49,332 bases of DNA from Bacteroidota bacterium (GCA_018266615.1 JAFEAB010000090.1:1-49332), one strand, 5' to 3'; counted from the first letter of the stretch, positions 1 through 10,135 are shown. The notes: generated by a model from the letters alone, not told the origin. Numbers and translations: made by a program.

Positions 1-506
1 CCAATCATGGTTCCGAAGGAATTAATACCTCCGCCCAGGTTTACTCTGCTGGAGCCGGTGGCAGGGTCGCCCAGTGCAAAAGCGAAGGGTTGTGCTGCGG
101 TTTGCTGTAGCGAAAATCCAAGGGCCACAATAAACAGCCCTACCAGCATTCCGGCAAAAGTGCTTACTTCCACTGCCATAATCATGGCCGCTGCGCCTAA
201 AGCGGAAAACAGTAACCCATAAACGATACTTTTTTTATATCCCCATTTCCCCACAAGATCCTTACCGCCAAAAGAACCATAAGCAAATAAAATAAGGGCG
301 CCAATATAATATGCCAGGTAAAAAGCAAAATCAATTAACTGGCTTTGAAACTGGTCGAGGCCAAACTTATGTTTGCAAAAGGGGATAAAGACGCTGTTCC
401 CGGCAGCAATAAACCCCCAAAAAAAGAAAACGGTAACAAGGGTACTCAATGCCCCATAATTAGTAGGAATACTGGGTTTTCCTCCTTTAACTCCTGCATT
501 TTCCAT
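1..506 (-). CDS. FHS-type sugar MFS transporter (L-fucose:H+ symporter family), 3' part cut by window edge
   Basis: Reading leftward from an ATG at 506, an open frame runs off the window after about 168 residues. The visible part has a short polar N-terminus, then hydrophobic segments typical of a 12-helix MFS permease, beginning with TLVTVFFFWGFIAAGNS. The late segment GGGINSFGTMI is characteristic of the FucP/FHS family, which imports fucose, glucose, galactose or related sugars with protons across the inner membrane. Substrate cannot be told from this part. It lies divergent from glgA, 159 nt apart, so an imported sugar could feed glycogen synthesis (inference). The start is the first ATG in frame and gives a normal FHS N-terminus. 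Confidence 0.8.
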   Translation of the reverse strand, partial: MENAGVKGGKPSIPTNYGALSTLVTVFFFWGFIAAGNSVFIPFCKHKFGLDQFQSQLIDFAFYLAYYIGALILFAYGSFGGKDLVGKWGYKKSIVYGLLFSALGAAAMIMAVEVSTFAGMLVGLFIVALGFSLQQTAAQPFAFALGDPATGSSRVNLGGGINSFGTMI

Positions 507-665
507 AATAATCAGTTGGTTTGAGTGCTGAAAATACCAAGAAATTTTATGGAAATAAAAATTAGTTTTCTAATTTACCGTGCCATTAATGGAAGTTCAA
601 CATTTTGGAAAATAGCAGCTTGTTGTTTTTTACTCCGGGTCGGATAAATCATTTTTCTTTTGTTT

Positions 666-2084
666 ATGGAAATTCTTCACGTTAGCGCAGAATGTTATCC
701 CATGGCCAAGGTGGGCGGATTAGCCGATGTGGTAGGGGCATTACCCAAATATCAGTCTGCACTTGGGCATTTTGCAAAGGTGGTGATGCCCATGCATCGC
801 ACCAGGTTTCTTACGGATAATGAATGGGAGGTTGTGCACAAAGGAACTTTTGATATGGGAAAACTGCATTATGATTTTACCATTATTAAAGAGAAAACCA
901 ACAAACTCGGATTTGATCTATACTGTGTGGATATTTACGGCTTACTCGACAGGGAAAAGGTTTATGGTTACAACGACGATACCGAACGGTTTATGGCATT
1001 TCAGATTGCCGTGCTGGAGTGGATTTCGAAATGGCACCATAAACCCGACGTAATTCATGTGCACGATCATCATACCGCACTGATCCCGTTTATGATGAAG
1101 TACTGTTACGCGTATAGCAATATCAGTAATATCCCAACTTTACTCACCATACACAATGCCCAATATCAGGGATGGATGGGATGGGATAAATCGATGTATC
1201 TCCCATCCTGGGATACCTGGCGTTGGGGCCAGCTCGATTGGAATAACAACATCAACCCACTGGCCTGCGGAATTAAATGTGCTGATAAGGTAAATACAGT
1301 AAGCCCCGGGTATTTAGGTGAATTAATGCAACATGCCAATGGGCTGGAAAGTCTGTTCAATTATGAAATGGGCAAATGTTCGGGGATTATTAACGGGATT
1401 GATTATGCCGTATGGAACCCCGAAACGGATACTTTTATATTAGATAATTACAACCTCAAAGATTTTACAAACGGGAAACACCTCAACAAACAAGCCCTAT
1501 GCCGCGAGTTTCAGTTCGATGAAAACCTTCCCCTGTTCATTTTTATTGGGCGGCTGGTTAATGAAAAAGCAGCCGATCTGTTACCGGGCTCAATCCAATG
1601 GGCATTCCAGAAGTTTGGTGAAAAGTTTTGTTGCCTGATCCTGGGAAGTGGGGAATCTTCTGTGGAATATTCCTTGCAGGCCATTGCCCGCAGGTACGTT
1701 GGATACTATAACACCCAAATTAAGTATAACGAGAAACTAAGCCACCAGATGTATGCCGGTGCCGATTTTCTGCTGATGCCAAGCCGTATAGAGCCCTGTG
1801 GATTGAATCAAATGTATGCCATGCGATATGGTACTGTACCGGTGGTACGGCGTACCGGCGGGTTACGCGATACCGTTATTGATTATGGAGAAACTGATGG
1901 ATATGGCATTTGTTTCAATAATCCCAGTATGGATGATATCGTTTACTCCATTGGCCGGGGAATCGAATTGTTTGAGAATAAACCTAAATTGCTTGAGGTG
2001 AGAAACCGAATGATGAATATAAATTTGAGTTGGGAAACAAGTACCGAAAAATATTTAAACCTTTATCATTCCATAATTCATTAA
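666..2084 (+). CDS. glgA: Glycogen (starch) synthase
   Basis: A GT5-family glycosyltransferase of 472 residues that moves glucose from ADP-glucose onto the growing alpha-1,4-glucan. The N-terminal Rossmann domain carries the ADP-glucose-binding KVGGL motif at residues 15-19. The C-terminal GT1-like domain carries the conserved PSRIEPCGLNQ segment, with Glu376 at the position of the family's catalytic-loop Glu. The frame opens at a TTG at 660, but I chose the ATG at 666 because it gives the usual MEILHVSAE start. A near-match to the -7 element (TTCTTTTG, 655-662) sits directly before it. glgC follows after 10 nt, so the two are probably cotranscribed. Confidence 0.95.
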   Translation: MEILHVSAECYPMAKVGGLADVVGALPKYQSALGHFAKVVMPMHRTRFLTDNEWEVVHKGTFDMGKLHYDFTIIKEKTNKLGFDLYCVDIYGLLDREKVYGYNDDTERFMAFQIAVLEWISKWHHKPDVIHVHDHHTALIPFMMKYCYAYSNISNIPTLLTIHNAQYQGWMGWDKSMYLPSWDTWRWGQLDWNNNINPLACGIKCADKVNTVSPGYLGELMQHANGLESLFNYEMGKCSGIINGIDYAVWNPETDTFILDNYNLKDFTNGKHLNKQALCREFQFDENLPLFIFIGRLVNEKAADLLPGSIQWAFQKFGEKFCCLILGSGESSVEYSLQAIARRYVGYYNTQIKYNEKLSHQMYAGADFLLMPSRIEPCGLNQMYAMRYGTVPVVRRTGGLRDTVIDYGETDGYGICFNNPSMDDIVYSIGRGIELFENKPKLLEVRNRMMNINLSWETSTEKYLNLYHSIIH

Positions 2085-2094
2085 ATTTAGGAAT

Positions 2095-3378
2095 ATGGTT
2101 GGCAATAAAGTAATCGCAATTATCCTGGGTGGTGGAGCCGGAACAAGATTATACCCATTAACTGCAACCCGTAGTAAACCGGCAGTGCCGGTGGCAGGGA
2201 AATACCGATTGGTGGATATCCCTATCTCCAATTGCATTAATAGCGACATCAGCCGGATATTTGTTTTAACCCAGTTCAATTCCGCATCCCTCAATAAGCA
2301 TATCAAAAACACCTATCAGTTTAGCGGTTTTAGTAAGGGCTTTGTAGATATTCTGGCCGCCGAACAAACTCCCGAGAGTAAAAGCTGGTTCCAGGGTACT
2401 GCCGATGCCGTTCGCCAATCCCTGAAACATGTGGAACGAAATGAATTTGAATATGTCCTTATTTTAAGCGGTGATCAGCTTTATCAAATGGATTTTGAAA
2501 AGATGGTAGATAACCATATTAATTCAAAAGCATCCATTTCCATTGCAACCATCCCGGTAGGGGAAAGGGAGGCAACTGAATTTGGAATCCTGAAGGCAGA
2601 TGAAAATAATTGCATAAAATCATTTATCGAAAAACCGGCACAGGAATTATTGCCAAACTGGATCAGCGATACCGGCGATGCCATGCAACAACAGGGGCGA
2701 AATTACCTCGCTTCCATGGGTATCTATGTTTTTAACCGGGATTTATTATTTGATTTGTTATTGAATGAATTAACAGACGCCACCGATTTTGGAAAAGAGA
2801 TAATCCCTACCTCTATTAACAATTACAAAGTAATAAGTTACCAGTATGGCGGTTATTGGACCGATATTGGAAATATTTACTCCTTCTTTGAAGCCAATCT
2901 GTCTTTAACCCTGGATATACCTCCCTTTAATCTTTTTGATAACAACCGGATGGTGTATTCCCGTGCCAGAATGTTACCCCCCTCAAAAGTGAGTGGTACC
3001 ACCCTGGCAAACACGATAATAGCCGAAGGATGTATCATTCATGCGGCCACCATACAAAACAGCGTTATTGGGAACAGAAGCCGGATCGGATTAGGATCCA
3101 AACTGGTCAGTTGTTATATTATCGGAAACGATTATTATGAAACCATTGCCGAAATAGCCCAAAACAAAGAAAAAGGATTACCTCGGATCGGCATCGGCGA
3201 TAATTGCCAGCTCACCAATGTGATTGTAGATAAGGATTGCCGGATAGGAGATAATGTAATTATTAAAGGAAGTGTTGATATGCCCAATACAGACCATAGC
3301 CTCTTTTCGGTGAAGGATGGAATTGTGGTAATAAAAAAGGGAGTGGTTATTCCAGATGGATATAAAATCAGCGTTTAA
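2095..3378 (+). CDS. glgC: Glucose-1-phosphate adenylyltransferase (ADP-glucose pyrophosphorylase)
   Basis: Makes ADP-glucose and pyrophosphate from ATP and glucose-1-phosphate, the committed step of bacterial glycogen synthesis. At 427 residues it has the family's usual size. The N-terminal nucleotidyltransferase domain shows GGGAGTRLYPLT at about residues 12-23, followed by the SKPAVPVAGKYRL substrate region. The C-terminal third holds isoleucine-rich hexapeptide repeats that form the left-handed beta-helix. It starts 10 nt after glgA and ends 26 nt from the convergent GLPGLI gene; I see no clear terminator hairpin between them. Enzymes of this family are usually allosterically regulated by glycolytic intermediates (family knowledge). 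Confidence 0.96.
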   Translation: MVGNKVIAIILGGGAGTRLYPLTATRSKPAVPVAGKYRLVDIPISNCINSDISRIFVLTQFNSASLNKHIKNTYQFSGFSKGFVDILAAEQTPESKSWFQGTADAVRQSLKHVERNEFEYVLILSGDQLYQMDFEKMVDNHINSKASISIATIPVGEREATEFGILKADENNCIKSFIEKPAQELLPNWISDTGDAMQQQGRNYLASMGIYVFNRDLLFDLLLNELTDATDFGKEIIPTSINNYKVISYQYGGYWTDIGNIYSFFEANLSLTLDIPPFNLFDNNRMVYSRARMLPPSKVSGTTLANTIIAEGCIIHAATIQNSVIGNRSRIGLGSKLVSCYIIGNDYYETIAEIAQNKEKGLPRIGIGDNCQLTNVIVDKDCRIGDNVIIKGSVDMPNTDHSLFSVKDGIVVIKKGVVIPDGYKISV

Positions 3379-3404
3379 CCCATAACGAAAGGTAACAGGA
3401 TCTA

Positions 3405-4163
3405 TTAAAGCAAAGTGCCCCAGTATAACTGGTCCATCCACTTCTTGGAGTCGGGGTCATCACTTTCCACCCAATCTTTGGTGCGGTCTTTCAGGGTAAA
3501 ACCCAGGCTTTTAAGGGTGTCGTATTTTTTTGCTTTAGGCGGAACAATGGCCGAGGTACTTCCCCCATTTACATTTACCGAAGTAGCCATCCAGGAGGTA
3601 TATATCCGGGGGATCGTCATCCCCAGAATAAGCCCCGGAAGCCCCGAAATAGAGCAGGGCCCCCCGGAAATGGTGATTTCATCCGTATAAAAGGCAAAAA
3701 CATAAACACTGTCCATTATTACTCCTACCGCCTTTCGGCAATTATATCCGGCAATAATGCGATTTTCGTTTGTTAATTTCCATGAAATATTACGTAATGA
3801 GTCTTCCACATAAAAACTGGTGCCAAACACCGATTTCAACATGGTGAAACTATTATTGTTGTGGTTGAAGTACCATTTGCTTTCCTCATCTCCACGCCGG
3901 TACCAGTCTGGCACCATGGGCTTTCCCCAATGGTCAAATTTGTAGAGACTTTTCCCATTATCGAAAATAAAATGAAAATAGCCGGTTTTAAATTGTGGCA
4001 TCGATTCTCGCAGAGCATCCGCCCATCGGCCATTTCCCATGGTTTTTTGCATATTGGTTTTTACCTCATATTCAACTTCGGCTTTATTAACAAACAAGCC
4101 CTGGGATATTCCCTTCAGCGAGATGAACAGAATGGCAATTGCAAATAATATTTTTCTTGTCAT
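3405..4163 (-). CDS. GLPGLI family protein, exported
   Basis: A 252-residue exported protein named after its signature, seen here as SGLPGLILGM at about residues 171-180. MTRKILFAIAILF begins a clear signal peptide, so I set the start at 4163; the frame extends 23 codons upstream but without a signal-like start. The function of the family is unknown. It is largely confined to Bacteroidota and is frequently found next to outer-membrane beta-barrel proteins, as here: its start is only 7 nt after the stop of the large receptor gene upstream. A periplasmic or outer-membrane role in support of that barrel is inference. It converges on glgC. Confidence 0.88.
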   Translation of the reverse strand: MTRKILFAIAILFISLKGISQGLFVNKAEVEYEVKTNMQKTMGNGRWADALRESMPQFKTGYFHFIFDNGKSLYKFDHWGKPMVPDWYRRGDEESKWYFNHNNNSFTMLKSVFGTSFYVEDSLRNISWKLTNENRIIAGYNCRKAVGVIMDSVYVFAFYTDEITISGGPCSISGLPGLILGMTIPRIYTSWMATSVNVNGGSTSAIVPPKAKKYDTLKSLGFTLKDRTKDWVESDDPDSKKWMDQLYWGTLL

Positions 4164-4170
4164 AAAATTT

Positions 4171-6990
4171 TTAGGGTTGAGGTGTTGGAGTTGCCTTGGG
4201 GCCTTTGTTTCTAAAATCCCAGGAGAAACCAAGCATCCAGTATCGTTTCAGCCTGTCGTTCCGGGTTTCGGTATAGGTGTTGCTATAAAAGCTCCTGTCT
4301 ATACCAAAATTTTGGTTTAAAATATCGCGAATCATAAAAAATGCGGTGAATTCATCCTGGTGAAATGTCTTCTGTAACCGGGCATTCCAAATATGGTTAT
4401 TCAGGTTCGTTTGCGATTCCTGGGTTTTACTTCTGGCATTAAAGGCATAATCGGTATTGATTGACCAAACTTTTTTAATGTAAATGGTTGCGTTTGCCGA
4501 TAAAGTATTGGTGCGGTAGTTCACTTTTTTAGTTACCTGGCTCGTTTTACTGCTATTATAATTGAATGAATTGCCCAGCGAAAAATCATATTTTTTGTCT
4601 TTCGATTTAGAAAGATAAACACTAAGTCCACCACTGAAATTATCTACCGCCGTTCCTACATTATTAATTACATCTTTCGACCGGTAATAATTGAAATTGG
4701 GCTGAAAATTAATGCGGGTATCAATTTTTCTCATTTTTAAGCCTATTCCACTCCAAAAACTTATATTATAATTTCCATCGGTATTAATGGGCTGGGTTAT
4801 TGTTTTGGCCGAATCAATTAAAATTATCCTGTTGTAGGTAATGGCATTAGAAACCTGATTGAAATTAAGTGAAGCATAGGTCCACATTTCCTTTAAAAAA
4901 TTGTAACTGTTGTGGCTCAGGTTGAAGCTGTTGGTGAATGAAGGCTTTAGGTTGGGGTTCCCAATATACTGGTTGAAATAATTGTTATTATCCCGTAATG
5001 GCTGGAGTTGATTAATCGTTGGTTGGGTGGTATTCCCATTATATTGGAAACGCAAATTCCGGTTCGACTTGTAAGAATAATTAAGGGATGCAGTGGGGAA
5101 AATGTTTGTGTAATTCCGGATATAATTTTTGTTGAACGAGTTATCCTGAAGATTAAAATGGGTTAAACCCAGGGCCCCACCAAAATTGAATTTCAATTTT
5201 TTAGTACTGTAATTAATTTTTGCACCGGGACTGTGAATGGTAATATGCTGGTCGAAATCATTGGTGAGAGAGTCAACCAACAGGTCATATTTCCCCGAGC
5301 CGGGGTTTTGGGTGTAAGTAACCTGGTTATTTAACCCCCGGTTTAGGGTGAGGCTGTAGCTCAGTTCCAGCGCATATTTGGCGCTAAGCGGTTCAGTGTA
5401 AACCAGTTTTCCGGTGGCATTGGTAGAGGTCTTGTCGAATGTTCGGTTTTGGTCAATCACCTGAAGGAAAGAAGGGGTTCCGTTATTATAGGCCTGGTTG
5501 TCGGAATTTAACCTGTTGTTTCCATTGGAGCCAAGCCGGTTCCAATTGGCAGTAAGGGACAATGTCCTCCTTGCCTTTTTAAATTTATGCCTGAAAAGGG
5601 CGGTGGCGCTAAAGGAAGATTTGTCGGAATTGAGATAAGACAATCGGTCGCTCTTATTTTTCAATATTCCCAGGTCATCTACAGTGCTGGCATTATTATT
5701 TTCCTTACTTTCTGTATGATAGAAATTGGCGCCAGCCGTAATTTTAAGGCTGTTTGCCGAATCAATTTTCACATCATACACCGCTTTTAATTTATAATTG
5801 TACCGGTCTACCTGCGAAAGGGTATGAGAGGTGGAATTTAGCGAAATATTTCGTTGTGCTACGCTGTCGTACAAGCGGGTTTGTGTTAAAACATCCTGGT
5901 TGTTCGAGTAATCCTGGCTGTTATAACGTGGTGAGAAATTAAAATTGTGTTTGTCGTTCCACTTATTGGAATATTGAATCCCTGCATTTATATTTTTAAT
6001 AAAACCATTTTCTGTATTTACAAAAGGTTCTTCATCCGCCGAAGTCCCGGAAGTCCAGGTATAGGTAACTCCCCCGTCATCATCCACCGAAATACTGGTG
6101 TTATCATCATCCAGCCCATATTTGTCATTGTCGCTCCAGCTTAGTCCATCCTGTCCGGTATTCCCATTTAACAGGAAGGCAGAAATTTTTCGTTTTCCCT
6201 TAAAAGAACTAATGAGAAAATTGTTATTATATCGATCATCTATATCTTTTATCAGTCCTCCTGCCACACTGGCTTTACCAAAATATCCTTTCTTCTTGTC
6301 CTCCTTTAATTTCAGGTTGATGGTCTTTTTGGTGTTCCCGTCGTCAATACCTGTAAATTCGGCCTGGTCGCTCTTTTTATCAAAGACCTGTACTTCTTTT
6401 ACGGCATCGGCACGAAGATTCTTTACGGCCATTCCGGGATCATCACCAAAAAATTCTTCCCCATCTACCAGCACCCGTTCCACCTTTTGGCCCATGGCTT
6501 TTATCTCTCCGTTCTTATCTACCTGGATGCCTGGGAGTTTGCGCAATAGTTCTTCCACATTGGCATTTGCACTCACCTTAAAGCTGTCTGCCGTGTAAAC
6601 CGTGGTGTCTCCTTTAATTCTTATGGAACTGCCGCTCTTAATAATGACCGCCTCCAGCATTTTACTTTTTGGGGTAAGAGGAACAATAAAATTCATTAAC
6701 GTTTCGCCCGGTTTCAGCACAACTTTATCAATGTAATCAGCAAAAAGTGGGTGCATAACCATTACCAGATGCTCACCCGGGATAAGGCCATCAATATTAA
6801 AAGTTCCATCCTTTCCAGACCGGACAAATTTTTCGAGAATGGTATCCTGAGGAGAAAGCAGAGCCACCACCGCATTGGGGACAAAGGTGTGAGCGGTAGT
6901 GTCTTGCACCTTTCCCTTGATTCCGGATTGGGAGAAAGAGAAAATACTAATTAAAAAACCAATTGCAGTCAGGGTAAGTCGTTGCAGCAT
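4171..6990 (-). CDS. Outer-membrane beta-barrel family protein (TonB-receptor-like, carboxypeptidase-regulatory N-domain)
   Basis: A 939-residue outer-membrane protein. MLQRLTLTAIGFLISIFSFSQ is a signal peptide, so I place the start at 6990 rather than at the frame's first ATG (7044). Residues about 22-110 form a carboxypeptidase-regulatory-like beta-sandwich. Residues about 120-230 are plug-like (NVEELLRKLPGIQVDKNG, then VLVDGEEFFGDDP). The remaining 700 residues are rich in alternating aromatic and polar strands with many Asn and Tyr, as in the OMP_b-brl_3 family. There is no SusD partner; a GLPGLI gene follows 7 nt downstream. Cargo is unknown. The pair lies antisense inside the glycogen locus, between glgC and glgB. 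Confidence 0.88.
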   Translation of the reverse strand: MLQRLTLTAIGFLISIFSFSQSGIKGKVQDTTAHTFVPNAVVALLSPQDTILEKFVRSGKDGTFNIDGLIPGEHLVMVMHPLFADYIDKVVLKPGETLMNFIVPLTPKSKMLEAVIIKSGSSIRIKGDTTVYTADSFKVSANANVEELLRKLPGIQVDKNGEIKAMGQKVERVLVDGEEFFGDDPGMAVKNLRADAVKEVQVFDKKSDQAEFTGIDDGNTKKTINLKLKEDKKKGYFGKASVAGGLIKDIDDRYNNNFLISSFKGKRKISAFLLNGNTGQDGLSWSDNDKYGLDDDNTSISVDDDGGVTYTWTSGTSADEEPFVNTENGFIKNINAGIQYSNKWNDKHNFNFSPRYNSQDYSNNQDVLTQTRLYDSVAQRNISLNSTSHTLSQVDRYNYKLKAVYDVKIDSANSLKITAGANFYHTESKENNNASTVDDLGILKNKSDRLSYLNSDKSSFSATALFRHKFKKARRTLSLTANWNRLGSNGNNRLNSDNQAYNNGTPSFLQVIDQNRTFDKTSTNATGKLVYTEPLSAKYALELSYSLTLNRGLNNQVTYTQNPGSGKYDLLVDSLTNDFDQHITIHSPGAKINYSTKKLKFNFGGALGLTHFNLQDNSFNKNYIRNYTNIFPTASLNYSYKSNRNLRFQYNGNTTQPTINQLQPLRDNNNYFNQYIGNPNLKPSFTNSFNLSHNSYNFLKEMWTYASLNFNQVSNAITYNRIILIDSAKTITQPINTDGNYNISFWSGIGLKMRKIDTRINFQPNFNYYRSKDVINNVGTAVDNFSGGLSVYLSKSKDKKYDFSLGNSFNYNSSKTSQVTKKVNYRTNTLSANATIYIKKVWSINTDYAFNARSKTQESQTNLNNHIWNARLQKTFHQDEFTAFFMIRDILNQNFGIDRSFYSNTYTETRNDRLKRYWMLGFSWDFRNKGPKATPTPQP

Positions 6991-7103
6991 CAATATTATT
7001 TTGGCTTGGCGCGAAATTGAAAAACAAAAGTCGGAGTGCAACATAAAGCTTCTTAAATTTACGTTAATAGCATTTTTTTATGATCGCACGATAAAGCTGA
7101 TAA

Positions 7104-9047
7104 ATGGCATACGAGGATTATCATTTTATTGATACAAAGAAACATGTTTGGAATTATTCCCGGTTTGAAGGGGATGATATCGACCTGTTTCAAAAAGGAA
7201 AACTATTCCGGGCATACGAATTGTTTGGCGCCCATAAAATGCGTGTACTGGATACCGAAGGTTACTATTTTGCAGTTTGGGCTCCCAATGCAGAGGGGGT
7301 GTCGGTTGTAGGCCCCTTCAATGGATGGAAACAACAGTTGCACCCCTTATTTCCCCGGATGGATAGTTCCGGAATCTGGGAAGGATTTATTCCTCGTATT
7401 GGGAAGGGGGTTCAATATAAGTTTCATATCAGCGCCCCCAACGGATTTGAACAGGATAAGGCAGATCCATTTGCCCGATATGCGCAATTTCGTCCTTCCA
7501 CTGCGTCTATTACCTGGGAATTTGATAAATATTGGTTTGATGGCGAATGGATGGAGAATCGCCACCACCGTAATGCTTTAAATGCACCCTGGAGTGTTTA
7601 TGAAGTGCACCTGGGAAGCTGGATGAAACCGGATAAAGAGGATGAAGCCTCATTTAATTCCTATACCGAACTTGCGGACCGACTGGTTTCCTACGTAAAA
7701 GCCATGCATTTTACGCATGTGGAATTGATGCCGGTTATGGAATATCCTTATGACGGGAGCTGGGGCTATCAAACCACGGGCTATTTTGCACCCACCTCCC
7801 GATTCGGCACACCCGAAGCGTTTATGCACCTGGTGGATACCTTTCACTCAAATGGAATAGGTGTAATCCTGGATTGGGTACCCTCGCATTTTCCCCGTGA
7901 TGAACACGGTCTATATCTTTTTGATGGCGCAAATACCTACGAATATGCGGATATGCGCAAGGGTTACCATCCCGATTGGAACAGCTATATTTTCAATTAT
8001 AAAAGGGGAGAAGTGCGATCGTTTCTTATCAGCAGCGCCCATTTTTGGATGAAACATTACCATATCGATGGCCTGCGGGTGGATGCGGTGAGTTCCATCA
8101 TTCGGCTCGATTTTTCCCGAAATGATGGAGAATGGGAGCCAAACGAAAAGGGCGGAAATGAAAACCTCGAAGCCATCCAGTTTCTTCAAGACCTGAATAA
8201 CATCCTATACCGGGAATTCCCGGGAACACAAACCATTGCAGAAGAAGCTTCCGACAGGCCTGGAATTACCCTTAGCACAAAAAAAGGCGGCCTTGGCTTC
8301 GGAATGAAGTGGATGATGGGCTGGATGCACGACAGCTTTAGATATTTTAAGATCGATCCGGAGTACCGCCCCGCACACCAGGACGAATTCAGTTTTAGCA
8401 TCATGTATTTTTATGATGAAAAATTCATGTTGCCCCTGAGCCACGATGAAGTAGTGCATGGGAAAAGCCCCATGTTATATAAAATGCCGGGTAATGAGTT
8501 CGAAAAATTTGCAAACCTGCGCCTGCTTTATACTTATATGTACACGCACCCGGGAGCAAAACTTTTATTTATGGGAAATGAATTTGGACAAACCAGCGAA
8601 TGGAATTATAAAACTGAACTTCAATGGCCATTACTGCAATACCATGCTCATAATAATCTCCAGGAATGTGTACGGAAGCTCAATGAATTGTACATTTCCA
8701 AACCCACATTTTTTGAATTGCAGTTTAACCAAAAAGGCTTTGAATGGGCAACCCTGGATCACCGCGAAGAGGCCGTAGTGGCCTATAAACGAAAAGGGAA
8801 GTCCAGGGAAAAGGATATCCTGGTAATACTAAATTTATCAAATAGGAATTACCCGGGGTTTGTTATGAAAATTAAAGGGAAACCCGGGTGGAATGTACTC
8901 TTTAATAGCAACGATATTGCCTATTGGGGAAGCGGAGAAATGGTAAATACACCGGTCATTTGCCTTTCGGAAGACAAAAAAGAGAAAGTTTGCGAAATAA
9001 AATTGGATATTCCGGCGTTAACAGGGATAATTCTGGAACAAGCCTGA
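7104..9047 (+). CDS. glgB: 1,4-alpha-glucan branching enzyme
   Basis: A GH13 enzyme of 647 residues that cuts an alpha-1,4 chain and rejoins it as an alpha-1,6 branch in glycogen. An N-terminal CBM48-like domain (about 50-130, with FAVWAPNAEGVSVVG) precedes the (beta/alpha)8 barrel. Catalytic residues are visible: the nucleophile Asp327 in DGLRVDAVSS, the acid/base Glu at 380/381 in IAEEASDRP, and Asp448 in LSHDEVVHGK. A C-terminal all-beta domain ends the protein. It faces away from the beta-barrel gene and is followed 21 nt later by a TPR gene. It completes the glgA-glgC-glgB set even though the first two genes lie 3.7 kb upstream. Confidence 0.96.
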   Translation: MAYEDYHFIDTKKHVWNYSRFEGDDIDLFQKGKLFRAYELFGAHKMRVLDTEGYYFAVWAPNAEGVSVVGPFNGWKQQLHPLFPRMDSSGIWEGFIPRIGKGVQYKFHISAPNGFEQDKADPFARYAQFRPSTASITWEFDKYWFDGEWMENRHHRNALNAPWSVYEVHLGSWMKPDKEDEASFNSYTELADRLVSYVKAMHFTHVELMPVMEYPYDGSWGYQTTGYFAPTSRFGTPEAFMHLVDTFHSNGIGVILDWVPSHFPRDEHGLYLFDGANTYEYADMRKGYHPDWNSYIFNYKRGEVRSFLISSAHFWMKHYHIDGLRVDAVSSIIRLDFSRNDGEWEPNEKGGNENLEAIQFLQDLNNILYREFPGTQTIAEEASDRPGITLSTKKGGLGFGMKWMMGWMHDSFRYFKIDPEYRPAHQDEFSFSIMYFYDEKFMLPLSHDEVVHGKSPMLYKMPGNEFEKFANLRLLYTYMYTHPGAKLLFMGNEFGQTSEWNYKTELQWPLLQYHAHNNLQECVRKLNELYISKPTFFELQFNQKGFEWATLDHREEAVVAYKRKGKSREKDILVILNLSNRNYPGFVMKIKGKPGWNVLFNSNDIAYWGSGEMVNTPVICLSEDKKEKVCEIKLDIPALTGIILEQA

Positions 9048-9068
9048 GGGCTCCAAAAATATCTAACT

Positions 9069-10085
9069 ATGAAACACCTCCTGTCCCTGGCTGTTTTGGC
9101 GGGTAGCCTGGCTACCGCAACGGCACAAAATATCGATAGTTCGCAGGTGTATTTTGAAAAAGGTAATGCCGAACTACAGGCAAAAAGGTATCTCGTTGCC
9201 TCCCAATATTTCAATAAAGCAATTTCTTTAAATCCCCGGAATACACAGGCTTTAATACAAAACGGGTTTACATACCTGCATATTTCCAAATCGTTTGAAG
9301 CCAAAGCGCAATTTGAAAAAGCGCTTGAACAGGAACCCCAAAACCAGGCAATAATTAAAGAACTGGCCGAATTGTACCTGAATTACAGGCAATTTGATAA
9401 AGCCATAGAATTTGCCTCAAAATGCAGCCAATGTAATAAAGACAGAATACTGGGCATAAGTTATTACCAGCAGGAAGACTATGGCATGGCTTCAAAATTT
9501 CTGGCCGCAGCTATTCAAAAGGAACCTACAGACGGAGAAGCTACTTATTACCTCGGGCGAACTTATGTTGAAATGGAATCTTATCAACAGGCAATTGGTA
9601 TATATAATAAAGCCATTTCCTTACCCGATGCAAAGCCTTTGTGGTTTTACGAATTGGGCCTGTTGCAATACAACCTCGAAGATTATAAATCTGCCCTGGC
9701 TTCATTTCGCACCGCGGCAGACAAAGGATATACGGCCACCCGCGATTTTAAAGAAAATCTTGGATTTGCCTGCCTTTACACCGGAGAATTTGATTATGGC
9801 GAGTCGGTGTTGCTAAGCCTTTATGCCGACAGGCCCGGGAATACCGACATTTTAAGAGAGATTGCTAATATTTTTTATAAGAATAAAAAATATGATCGCG
9901 CCCTGGGATATTGCGAAAAACTACTTCAAATAAATGGCAAGGATGCCAAAGCGATTTACCAGGCCGGTATGTGCTTTCAGAAAAAAGGAGAAAAGGATCG
10001 TGGCCAGAAAATGTGCGATCATGCCATCGAACTCGACCCGTCACTTGCCAGTCTGAGGTCTAAGAAAGAATTTGTAGGCCTTTAA
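9069..10085 (+). CDS. Exported tetratricopeptide repeat protein
   Basis: A 338-residue protein with a signal peptide (MKHLLSLAVLAGSLATATAQ, cleaved about residue 20), followed by roughly eight TPR units covering almost the whole mature chain. Typical 34-residue helix pairs are seen, such as AKRYLVASQYFNKAISLNP and YDRALGYCEKLLQING. TPR arrays bind protein partners; no catalytic domain is present. It starts 21 nt after glgB and ends just before a good intrinsic terminator, so it is probably cotranscribed with glgB. A periplasmic scaffold role is inference, and nothing in the sequence links it to glycogen beyond position. Confidence 0.85.
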   Translation: MKHLLSLAVLAGSLATATAQNIDSSQVYFEKGNAELQAKRYLVASQYFNKAISLNPRNTQALIQNGFTYLHISKSFEAKAQFEKALEQEPQNQAIIKELAELYLNYRQFDKAIEFASKCSQCNKDRILGISYYQQEDYGMASKFLAAAIQKEPTDGEATYYLGRTYVEMESYQQAIGIYNKAISLPDAKPLWFYELGLLQYNLEDYKSALASFRTAADKGYTATRDFKENLGFACLYTGEFDYGESVLLSLYADRPGNTDILREIANIFYKNKKYDRALGYCEKLLQINGKDAKAIYQAGMCFQKKGEKDRGQKMCDHAIELDPSLASLRSKKEFVGL

Positions 10086-10106
10086 AGATATGTTGATTGT
10101 TTGTTT

Positions 10107-10135
10107 AGCCGGTACCTCAAAGGGCCGGTTTTTTT
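10107..10135 (+). terminator. Intrinsic terminator after the glgB-TPR operon
   Basis: AGCCGG (10107-10112) pairs with CCGGTT (10125-10130), including one G-U pair. An inner CCT/AGG pairing shortens the loop. Seven T residues end the element. It begins 21 nt after the TPR stop codon. Confidence 0.75.
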
